Shown here piece by piece: positions 40,808 through 52,800 of a stretch of DNA of 64,000 nucleotides. The translations under genes and the position numbers were made by a program. The notes beneath the pieces are model-generated. The model was not told the origin of the DNA. It did no database searches and saw only the letters and a program-made list of their open reading frames with translations. Each line of letters opens with the position of its first letter. Positions within the stretch are counted from its first letter, which is position 1. The stretch is from Quillaja saponaria (lineage: Eukaryota > Streptophyta > Magnoliopsida > Fabales > Quillajaceae), in the NCBI GenBank assembly GCA_029379385.1, contig CM055611.1, positions 8,494,001 to 8,558,000 of the forward strand, in the 5' to 3' direction.

Positions 40808-43800
40808 TCAAGAAGATTCTTCAGGAAGCTTCAAAGTCTCACGGGCAGCAGAAAAATCAAGGTCTCCTAATCCCATGCTCCTGGCCTTCTTGAAAGCCTA
40901 TAAGAAAAATAATACAAATATGAAGTTTCAGAACTAGAGATCAATGATTTCATCTAAAGGCTTGCATAGATGACACATACCTAACTTTCATTTTTAAACA
41001 GCATATAATAGAAAAAAGAGAAAAACGATCTTGATTACTTGAATAGATTTGGCTGTTCTACAACTTCCTAATTAACCCACAAAAAAAAAAAAAAAAAAAA
41101 AAAAAAAACAAACAAACAAACTTGTTTCTCCTTCAACACAAGAAATAGAGCAGTTCATGCAAGTCATAACTCACTTATCTGTTTTTCTTTACAAATTAAT
41201 ACGCAGCAGTACATTTACTAGAATATTTACGGATAAGTAATCCAATTCATAAACATGTTTGACAAGAACCTTTTCAGAAGCTGTAAGACTTCTGAAACTA
41301 TTTGTTCCTATTTCATAGCAACAATCCCCATAACTTCATGATGCCCAGATTAAGCAAACAATGAAAAATTCTCCACCAGAAAAATTAAATAAATATCCAT
41401 TTAAACCAAATTATTTCAAAATCCTATTATTGAATAAAAATGATGAAATCTATAGCTCTGATAGAATGGGGAGGCACTATTCAGGTAAGCCCCTATCAAT
41501 TCTAGCAAAGCCATATTTTCAAACTTATTTTCAACTATGGGGGAAAAAAGAAAAATATTCTTAATATTCTACTAATCGATGATAAATTAGCAAAAGTGTT
41601 AGATTCTCAATGACAAGTTACTATGCACACATTGGTAACACGAATGCCAGGAGAAGCATGAAATAAAATGAACAGAAAAAATAATCCTGGGAAGCATGTT
41701 AGTAGTTCCTATAAGTGGTGCATCGAGTACAATGGTATCCTGACCAACTAACTCATCATGAAGAACTAAGTTTTGAAGAGGCTTATCTTCAGCAAATACA
41801 GTTAACAGGGTGATGCAGAACTTAAGGCAGAGGAATTCAGGGAGCAACAAAACAAACGCAAGAAGAAGAAAAAAAAGCAAGTCGTAGGCTTAAGCTTTAG
41901 TATTTTCTATTTAATAGGAGTTACCACTTTAGTATTTTATTACGAGTTAGTATTTTATTAGAAGTTACCTTTCTTTCTTAATATTTCCTATTAATTAGGA
42001 GTTACTCTTTATTAGGAATCTTTGCTTGCTGAGCAAGTATCCTTAGTCTTTTAGGATTTTTCCTAGCCTTTTATAAAAGACAGGCTTTGCTAGTTTGTAG
42101 GAGGCAGTTTTTATCATAAAAAGTTTATACCTAAAGGTGTTTTGATATTCTGCTAGTGGATTCCAGTTTATTCCTTAAAGATTTAGTCTTGTGCTAATCT
42201 TTTCTAAGCTTAGTTTTATGCTAGCTTAGGTTCTTCCATAATTCCGCTGTGTCAGTTGGTATCAGAGCAGCTTTCTTAACTGAGTGGCCAACGAAAACAA
42301 GGACCGTGGGTTGGAGGATATTTGGCAAGCAATCATTGAAACCTGAGATGCACAAAAAGAAGCAATTGAGACTATTAAAGGGCAAATAAACTAGATTTTG
42401 CGGGCTTTAGAACAGTTGTTGATTTTAATGGAAGAGCAATGGAAATTAATAAGGAGCAAGGAAGGGGAGTGGTCAAGCCAATGGAGCAACTTATTAATAG
42501 GTGTGTGTCTCAAAGACCTATGCAAAATAGGCAAAACCAAACACCTATCCGACAAATTCCAGCACTTGTCCAACCAGATTTCCCAGGAGGAGATTCAGAT
42601 GAAGAGGTATGAGGGTATGGACATTATGGGCAGCAACAAGGAAGAAGGAATAGAAAGTTTGAAGACTATAGAGTGAAAGCTGAAATTCCAAGCTTCAATG
42701 GAAATTTAAATATTGAAGGCTTTCTTGATTGGTTAGCGAGGTTGAGAGATTTGGTGAGATGATGGAAATATCAAAAGAGAAACTAGTCAAAACAATAGCA
42801 TTCAAGCTTAAAAGTGGGGCAACTGTACAGTGGGACAATTTGCAAAGGGATAGATAGAAAAGGGGAAGAGTTCAGTGAGACAATGGAGGAAGATGAAACA
42901 ACTTTTAATGGTGAGGTTTCTACCACCAGATTATGAGCAACACCTTTTCCAAATGTATTAAATCTGTACCTAAGACAGCAAAACAGTGACAGATTATATG
43001 AGTGAATTTAATAGATTGTCAGCTAGAACAAACTATTGGGAACTTGAAAATCATAAAGTAACAAGGTTTATTGGTGGACTAAAGCCCTCAATCAAAGAAA
43101 AGATAAGCCTTCAAGCTTATTAGAGAGTTGATGAAGTTTATAATACTACTTTAAAGGCTGAATCATCAGAGTTTTTCAAGGAAAGTTAAGAAAGCTATAA
43201 CTTACCAAGAGCACGTACAACCAGTAACTAATAATGGAAGAAATATGCAATTGGATAAATCAAGGAAAGTTCGAGAAGCTCCTAATATAGATGGAAAAAG
43301 GGCAGTGGCAACTACCAGTGGAAAAGAAGCTCCTAAAAATTTTAATCCCTACTCTCCACCAAATATGGGGGTTTATTTTAGGTGTAGACAGCCTGGACAT
43401 CTGTCCAATAACTGTCCCGAGAAAAAGAGGGTAAATCTAGTAGAGAATGAAGGGAATTTATAAGAGGATATTGATGAAATTGAAGAATATGATGAGGCTG
43501 AAGTTGCTGCTAAAACAGGAGATGAGTGTGTGTATGTTGTTAGAAGGTTGTTGTATACTCCTAGGAAAAAGAACCACCCCAGAGAAGGAACATCTTTAAA
43601 TCTTTCTGCAATGTTAAAGGAAAAGTGAGCAAAGTGATAGTTTATAATGGTAGTGGAGAGAATATAATTGCCAAACAGTTAGTGGATCATATGAAGCTAC
43701 CTATAGAAACTCACTGCAACCATATTCCATTGGCTGGATTAAAAAAGGACCCTCTGTAAGGGTAACCAGAACTTGTTTAGTACCAATTTCCATTGAGAGG

Positions 43801-46800
43801 TACTATAAAGACAAAGTTTTGTGTGATGTTGTTAACATGGATACTAGCCATGTATTATTGGGTAGACCTTGGCAAGATGATGTAGATGCTATGCATAAAG
43901 GGAGAGATAATGTCTACTTATTCACATGGAATGGTTACAAGATTGCTATGAGGCCGACAATAAAGACTCAAGAACTACCTAAAACTTCTAAAGTAGAGGG
44001 TAAAACTTTAGTATCTATTGCCAAAACCAATGGAGAATTTGAAAGGACAGCAAAAGAAGCAAAGGAATTCCTTGTTGTTGTAGTTAAGGAAATGTTGTTG
44101 GGCAAATAAGAAGACGACAGTGAAGTGCCTAGAGAGGTGCAACCATTGTTGGAGGACTTTTCAAACCTAATACAATCTGATTTACCTAATGAGTTGCCTC
44201 CAATGAGAGATATCCAGCACCATATAGATCTTGTTTCAGGTGCTAAGCTTCCTAATTTATCTCATTATGGCATGAATCCTAGAGAAAGCGAGGTATTAAG
44301 GGAGAAGGTTGAAGAATTGCAGAAAAAAGGCTTGATCCGTGAAAGTATGAGTCCTTGTGCAGTCCCTGCATTGCTCACACTAAAGAAAGATGGCAGTTGG
44401 AGGATGTGTTGATAGCCGAGCTATAAACAAGATCATAGTGAGGTATAGATTTCCTATTCCACGCCTTGATGATATGCTTGATCAATTGCATGGTTCTAAA
44501 GTTTTTCGAAGATTGATTTGCGAAGTGGTTATTATCAAATAAGGATTAGACCTAAGGATGAATGAAAAACTACATTTAAAACCAAAGAAGGCTTGTATGA
44601 GTGGTTGGTTATGCCATTTGGCTTATCCAATGCTCCTAGCACTTTCATGAGGATAATGAATCAAGTGTTGAAGCCTTTCTTTGACAGATTTGTTGTGGTT
44701 TATTTTTATGACATTTTGATATATAGTAAATCAAAAGAGAAGCATCTAAAGCATCTTAGAGAAGTGCTGAAAGTTTTACAATGAAATAAGCTCTACATAA
44801 ATTTGAAGAAGTGCATTTTTTTTACTTATAAGCTACTGTTCCTGGAGTATATAGTGAGTTCTGAAGGCATACATGTTGATGAGGAGAAGATTAACGCTAT
44901 CCGGGAATGACCAGCTCCAAAAACAGTGAATGAGGTACGGTCTTTTCGTGGTTTAGCTACATTTTATATAAGATTTATTAAAATTTTCATCTCTATCATG
45001 GCCCCAATAACTAATTGTTTGAAAAAAGGGAAGTTTGATTAGAATAAAGAGGCTGAAGGGAGTTTTGTTTTAATTAAGGAAAAGCTATGTACAGTTCCTA
45101 TGTTAGCATTACCTGATTTTGAAGCCTTGTTTGAGGTTGAATGTGATGGTGTTGGAACTGGGCCTGTTTTATCTCAGAATAACAAACCAGTGGCTTTTTT
45201 CAATGAAAAATTAAGTGAATCTAGACAAAAGTGGAGTACCTACGATAAGGAATTTTATGTTGTTATGAGGGCATTCAGGCATTGGGAACATTATTTAGTA
45301 CAAAAGGAATTCATCCTTTACACTGACCATCAAGCCTTGAAATTTATCAATAGTCAAAAACACTTGAACAATATGCATGCTAGGTGGTCAGCTTATTTGC
45401 AAAAGTTTCCTTTTATGATTAATCACAAAGTCTGGTGAGCTTAACAAGGTGGCTGATTTATACGAGTCTTATGCTGAAGAGGAACCTCTTTATCTTAACA
45501 TTAACTCGAGGACGAGTTCTTTCCAAGTGGAGGAGAGTGATGCAGAACTTAAGGCAAAGTAATTCCTGGAGCAACAAAACAAAAGCAAGAAGAAGAAAAA
45601 AAGCAAGTCATAGGCTTAGGCTTTAGTATTTTCTATTTAATAGAAGTTACCACTTTAATATTTTATTAGGAATTACTCTTTTATTAAGAATCTTTATTTG
45701 CTAAGCAAGTATCCTTAGTCTTTTAGGGTTTTTCCTAGCCTTTTATAAAAGACAGGCTTTGCTAGTTTTAGGAGGTAGTTTTTATCATAAAAAGTTTATA
45801 CCTAAGGGTATTTTGATATTCTACTGGTGGATTCCAGTTTATTCCTTAAAGATTTAGTCTTGTACTAATCTTTTCTAAGCTTGGTTTTATGCTAGCTTAG
45901 GTTCTTCCATAATTCCGCTGTGTCATAAGCTAAATATAATTTTCTTTTTCTTTTCATTTTTGGGAGAAAAACCCTTGGACCTCCATCTTTGAATCCAAGT
46001 TATGCTGGGAGTGCAACAGTGAAGTTAGATACCATTGGAGCACCAGAACTGTCTTTTTATCCGTGAATATTCTCATCAGAATAAATTGAAGAATATACTT
46101 GATACCCTGCATAACCATGTCCTTTGATTTGCATGAAGACAGATCCTACTACTAATTTGTAAGCTGTAGAGTTAGTAGAACAAAAAACAGGATTAAAAAA
46201 AAATATGCTAGGCTAAAATATAACCCGTGATGCAAGCAAAGAAAGATAAGGACGTCAAGGTAAGTAATTATGTTAGGCTTCACCAGACTCCTAATCTAGT
46301 TTATTTGAATTTTATTTGTTTGAATAAGTTGCTAAACCATTTGAGCAAAGAACATGTAGTTTGAAGCATGTGATATAGCATTTTGTGGTTATCCTTATTC
46401 AAATAGGCTGTCATCAGTAGTATACATAGAGTAGGGTTCCATATCCTGGATTGGAGAATATTAATATATAGCATTTTTTGGTTACCCTATTCGAATAGGC
46501 TGTCATCAGCAGTATACAGAGAGTAGGGTACCATGCCAGGATTGGAGAACATTAATGCTCCTCTCTGTCTCTCACAGTAGTATACATGAAAATCAGGAGT
46601 CCTAATAAAAACAGGAAAATCCTACGAAGCTACAAAAATTATAAATCAAATCCTAGAACAAATTATTCAAATCCTAGAACAAAAAATAATTTGTTAATTA
46701 ATCATAAAATTCCCACTATTACATTCTCCATCATTCAACCCGCAGTTGGAAAAAAATCGACCTAAAGTTTTAAAATGGAAGAGAATGAGGACCTCAGGAA

Positions 46801-49800
46801 TCAAATTACGCAGCAAGGTCTTCAAAAAAGGCTGCAAAAAACTGGCTATAAGAATTTTGCCTGAAATTTCAAACACTTGAAACTCTGTCGGAATGACAAA
46901 CTCAATATGCTCAACATTGAAAGTAGGTGAAATGTCAACTATAATAGGTGTAGTGTCAACTATCTCTTCTGAAACTGAAACGACAACTCCTTTAATCTCT
47001 GGATCAATTAGAGTCTTGTCTATAATTTTTCTTCAACCTGGGTTTGTACTAGTTGCGGTGATGAAAATCCTACAAGTGCTTCTACTTGAAGCGTATCACA
47101 TGGTATAGTTAACTCTTGAATAAATGAAATATCACAACTCTCAACGAAAAGTGCAATAATTTCTTGTGAAGACATTTTATCATGCCTTGAACCATTACAT
47201 TTCAATGTGGTATAACGCTCTTAAATACCTCTTAAGAAGCCAAGATTTGTGAGCTCGAGGAGCCATAAAATAATGATCTAAGTATACAAGTGAACATACC
47301 AGATGAAAACAGTTCTGGGTTGATGGTGGTCATGGTTTTCACCAGTGTGTGGCGTCGCATTGTTACGAAGCAGAGAAAGGAAATGGGGCCAACTGCCTTA
47401 TTTGTCACTGGGTATAAGGAGAAAACACTGCGTTTGATTAAGTGAAGGTAGTTAGGCTGCTAACAGAGTTTGTTAATTTCAAGTGGAGGAGTTAGTTAAT
47501 CTGTTAGGGGTTTGTTAATCTGTTTTAGCTTCTAATAATTGAACTGTTAGCCAGAATGGTATAAAAATTCAATCCAAGCATCTGTAAGGGAACTCTTAGC
47601 CATAATGAAAATTCTGAGTTTCTTTTCTCTTTCTCTCTCAGTCATCTTTTTCTCTTTCTCTTTCTGTGACCCAACTGGTTGATTGCTAAGCTTTTCAAGA
47701 AAAGCTCTTAACAGTGGTATCAGAGCTCCTTCCTGGCTCAACAATGGTGAATGTTAACGGAACTGTGATTGATCAGAGATTCACTGCCATAGAAGCTCAG
47801 ATGGAGGCCATGGATAACCGATTCACAACTTCGACTCAAGAATTGAAGGCATCTGCACAAGAAGCTCAAGTCAGGACTGATTTGAAGTTACAGGAAGTCA
47901 TGGATGCAGTGGCTTTGATTCAGACTTCTATGGCTGAGCTACGAGCTGCTCAATTTCATCCAGAGGTGATAAGAGAGCCTATACTGGCTAATCCACCAGG
48001 AATTCCTAGAGCTCCGCCGGAAGTTAGGAGACCACCACCTGTGAACATTCAGGTTCCACCAGTACACCCACAGATGGGAGTAGAAGTACCAGAAATGGAA
48101 ATACATGACTATCATTTGCTGAAAAGGGTGGCTCAAGTGGAGTTTCCATGTTTTGAAGGTGATAACTTGAGAGGATGGCTGTTTAAGTGCCAAGAATTTT
48201 TTGAAGTTGATCAAACACCAGAAAACTTGAAGGTCAGAATTGCAGCTATGCATTTTGGGGAGAAGGTGGTAGAGTGGTACCAGGGGTTCTTGGAGGAAAG
48301 AAATATGCAGAGACCACCATGGAATGAATTTCAACAAGCATTGCAGATAAGGTTTCAAGGTAATGTTCTTGCCAGACCTGTTATTGCTTTGAAACATTTA
48401 AAACAGGAGAATAGTGTGGAGGAATACAATGAAAAGTTTGAAGTTTTGAAGAATAGGTGTACTATGAATAAGGAGGTACTGCTTGATCACTATTTGGGGG
48501 GTTTAAAGGAGGAAATAGTTCATGGAATCAGTTTAGTGGAAATACAATCCCTAGCTCATGCAATGAACTTAGCAAGAAACCAAGAAAATTTTCTGAATTC
48601 AACCATTTACAAGAAGTCTTCTCAAAACAGCAGTTATAAACCTTACCAAAATACATACAACCAAAGCTAGAGACAGTCTCCAAATCCTAACTTTGTACCA
48701 CCTCCATCCAAACTGTTACCTTCTACCCATATCAATGGCCAACCAATTAGAACCAATAACCTCAATCATAATTCCAAACCTCAAATGTTTAACAGTAACA
48801 GAAAAGCTCCCAGCTATAAACCTAACCCAAACCAGACAAGAAGAAATTCAATTTCCATGAGTCAAACAGAAATGGAAGATAGAAGGAAGAAAGGGCTTTG
48901 TTTTTACTGTAATGATAAGTACACCCCAGGTTATTACTGTAGAAGTTCTCAAGTATGCATGACCATTACCTATGATGAAGAAGAAAATGAGGAAAGGGAG
49001 GAGGTTTTGGACTTGGCAGAATTCTCAGAAGACAAGGAGGAAGAGATTGCAATCTCTCTGGTAGCCTTGACAGGAGTTGACTGGTTGGGAGATAAACATA
49101 GAGAGTATCAAACTATGAAGGTGATGGGAACTGTAAAGAAACAACCTCTTGTGGTGTTGATTGATAGTGGCAGCACACATAACTTCATTAATATGGAGTT
49201 AATAAAGAGGTTAGGCTTGAAAATTGAACATGCCAAGCCAATACAAGTGGTAGTGGCTGATGGCAGTAAAGTTGCTGTTGACAGCAGTTGCAGACAATTA
49301 AGTTGGAAACTGCAAGACTATGACTTTAAAGCAGACTTCTTGGTCATGCCTTTAGGCAACTATGGAGTAGTGTTGGGTATCCAATGGTTGAGTACATTGG
49401 GAGATATATGCTGGAATTTTAAGCAACTTACTATGCAGTTTGCATGGAATGGAAGGTCTGTTACCTTGCATGGTTTGCACCAGAAAGTAATCATGAGTGG
49501 ACAAGAGAAGCAGAGGTCACTGAAAGTGAATCAAAACTCAATGCTAGTACAAGTAAATACTGTGCAGGCTGTTTGTTCACAAGAAACAGAAATGGAGCTA
49601 AAGATGCTATGGCCAATAGAACTCAGAAATAGTGAAGCTGTACCTGCAGACATGAGCAAGCTACTGCAAGAATTTTATGATGTTTTTGAAGAACCAAAAA
49701 GCATACCTCCAAAGAGATCTTTTGATCACAAGATTGATCTCCAAGAAGGTGCTCAACCAGTAAACCTGAGGCCATATAGATATGGACCTCAGCAGAAAGA

Positions 49801-52800
49801 TGTCATTGAAGCCATGATTAAAGAAATGCTTAACAACCAAGTGATTAGGCCCAGCTTTAGTCCATTTACATCTCCAATTGTGTTGGTTAAGAAGAAGGAT
49901 AACACTTGGAGATTTTGTGTGGACTATAGAAAACTAAATCAGTTGACTGTTAAAAATAAATTTCTCATTCCAGTGATTGAAGAACTGCTGGATGAGTTAT
50001 ATGGTGCCAAGTATTTCTCAAAGCTAGATCTGAGGAGTGGATACCATCAGATCAGAATGAAGCCAGAGGATATACACAAGACAGCATTTAGGACTCATGA
50101 AGGCCTATATGAATTCATAGTCATGGCCTTTGGTTTGACAAATGCTCCAGCAACATTTCAAGCTTTAATGAATCATGTCTTTAAGCCTTTATTAAGAAAA
50201 TTTGTCTTAGTCTTTTTTGATGATATTCTAGTTTATAGCAGGACTTGGCAGGATCACTTGAAGCATCTCAGAGAAGTCTTGTATTTGTTGAGGAAGAATG
50301 TGCTTTTTGCCAAGAAAAGCAAGTGCACTTTTGGAAGCCAACAAGTTGAATATCTGGGACATATAATAAGCCTTAAAGGAGTCACAGCTGATCCTAAAAA
50401 GATCCAAGCCATGGAGAATTGGCCCAGGCCTAGTACAACCAAGGCACTTAGAGGGTTTCTTGGACTGACTGGCTATTACAGGAGGTTTATTAGAGACTTT
50501 GGGAAGATCAGCAGACCTTTAAACACTTTGTTAAGAAAAAATGCTTTCCAGTGGGATGCAGCTGCTGAAGAAGCCTTCGTGATACTTAAAAGTAAGATGA
50601 CACAAGCCCCAGTTTTAGCTTTGCCTGATTACTCCAGCAGCTTTGTTATTGAAACTGATGCTAGTGGAGTGGGAATAGGAGCAGTCCTATTACAGCATGG
50701 TCACCCATTGGCTTTCATTAGCAAAGCATTGAGGGCCAAAACACTTGAGCTTATCTACCTATGAGAAGGAACTGATAGCAATTGTATATGCTGTCAACAA
50801 ATGGAAGCAATATTTGTTAGGAAAACATTTCACCATAAAGACAGATCATCAGTCTCTTAAATATGCACTAGAGCAGAAAGAGTGCAATCCAATTTTATAG
50901 AAATGGCTATCAAAATTAATGGGCTTAGACTATGAAATAGTCTATAGGAAAGGCAAAGAAAATGTAGCAGCAGATGCACTTTCCAGGGTAATGCAAGAGG
51001 AAAAGGAAAACAGAAGCTTTTGCTTAGCAGTTTCAGTGGTGACTACTGACTGCATTCAGAGAATAATGAGAAGCTATGAATCTGATGAGAAGCTTCAAAG
51101 AATTATCAGGGAATTAAAACTGGACAGTAACTCTCATCCACATTATGAGTTACAACAAGGTCAGTTAAGAAGGAAGGGAAGGTTGGTGGTGGGTGCAGAT
51201 GAAGTTCTGAGGAAGGAACTGTTAGAATTGTTCCATAGCAGTCCAGGAGGTGGACATTCTGGAGTGTATGCAACAAGCAAAAGGATAAGTGGAAATTTTT
51301 ATTGGAAAGGACTACAAAAAGAAGTCAGGAATTTTGTAAGGACCTGTGAAGTTTGCCAAAGATTCAAAAATGAAAATGTGGCATATCCTGGGCTTCTACA
51401 ACCTTTACCCATTCCCCACAGAAATTGGTCATCCATTTCAATGGACTTCATTGATGGGTTACCTAGATCTGGGGGTAAAACAACCATACTGGTCATTGTG
51501 GACAGACTAAGCAAATTTGCTCATTTTCTGGCCCTCCAACATCCTTATACAGCTTCAGTTGTAGCTCAAGCATACATGGACAATATATATAAGATACATG
51601 GGATGCCTGATGAAATTGTGTCTGATAGGGATACAATATTCCTATCCAACTTTTGGAAGGAAATGTTTAAACTCCAACAGGTGAAGTTGCAGTACTCATC
51701 TGCTTATCATTCCTCAAACTGATGGGCAGACTGAAGTAGTCAATAGATCTGTTGAGACATATTTAAGGTGTTTCTCAGGAGATTGTCCAAAGAAATGGGT
51801 GTACTGGCTTCCATTAGCTCAATGGTGGTATAATACCAGTTTCCATACTGCTATCTTAATGACACCATATCAAGCTATGTTTGGACAGCAACCCCCATGC
51901 CACATTCCATATGTTAACGGAGATTCCAACAATGAAGAGGTGGATAGGACTATGTCTAATAGAGAAGCTATAATTCACATCATCAGGGATAATTTGTTGA
52001 AGGCTCAGAACAGAATGAAGACTCAAGCTGATAAGAATAGAAGTGAGAGGGAATTTGTGGTAGGTGAATGGGTGTATCTGAAAATTCAGCCTTACAGGCA
52101 GCAGACAGTAACTAATTCCTACTTCCATAAGCTGGCTGCAAAATATTATGGACCCTTCCAAATTACTGCTAAGGTTGGTAAGGTTGCTTATGAATTGCAG
52201 TTACCAGATAAAGCCAAGATTCACAATGTGTTTCATGTATCCTTACTCAAAAGGAAACATGGACAACATATTGTATCCATACAGCTACCTAATATGGATG
52301 AGGAAGGGAGGATGCTGCTAGAGCCTATTAAAGTTTTGGGAAGGAGATTAAGCAAGAGACATGGCAGAGCTTCAGTGCAAGTTTTGGTTCAATGGTCCAA
52401 TACCAACAAGGAAGACTGCACATGGGAAGATATTCATGAGTTGAAGAAGAGATTTCCAGATTTTGATCCTTGTGGTCAAGGATCATCTGCAGAAAGAGGC
52501 ATTGTTACGAAGCAGATAATGGAAATGGGGCCAACTGCCTTATTTGTCACTGGGTATAAGGAGAAAACGCTGCGTTTGATTAAGTGAATGTAGTTAGGCT
52601 GCTAACAGAGTTTGTTAATTTCAAGTGGAGGAGTTAGTTAATCTGTTAGGGGTTTGTTAATCTGTTTTAGCTCCTAATGATTGAACTGTTAGCCAGAATG
52701 GTATAAAAATTCAATCCAAGCATCTGTAAGGGAACTCTTAGCCATAATGAAAATTCTGAGTTTCTTTTCCCTTTCTCTCTTTCTCTTTCTCTCTCAGTCA

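Larger units (their letters stand above)
41811..45925 (+). mobile_element. Ty3/Gypsy LTR retrotransposon without integrase (Gypsy-1)
   Basis: LTRs at 41811-42254 and 45538-45925 are direct repeats starting TGATGCAGAACTTAAGGC and ending CCGCTGTGTCA. The primer-binding site TGGTATCAGAGC (initiator tRNA-Met) is at 42257-42268. A purine-rich tract GTGGAGGAGAG precedes the right LTR. The interior, in several broken frames, shows gag (42700-43200), a zinc-knuckle remnant (43366-43420) in which the first Cys reads Tyr, a protease remnant whose active-site Asp is not seen (YNGSGENI), RT pieces (44125-44900, with DILIYSK) and RNase H (45100-45430, [10 protein letters not shown]). The sequence then jumps to the right LTR with no integrase. 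The 5-bp flanks (CAGGG and TAAGC) do not match. A defective copy inserted in the reductase intron. Confidence 0.88.

Noticed and set aside
41806..45930. Target-site duplication for Gypsy-1
   Set aside because: The 5-bp flanks CAGGG and TAAGC do not match in either direction.
47939..48397. Minus-strand ORF of 152 codons over Gypsy-2 gag
   Set aside because: Shadow of the gag frame on the opposite strand.
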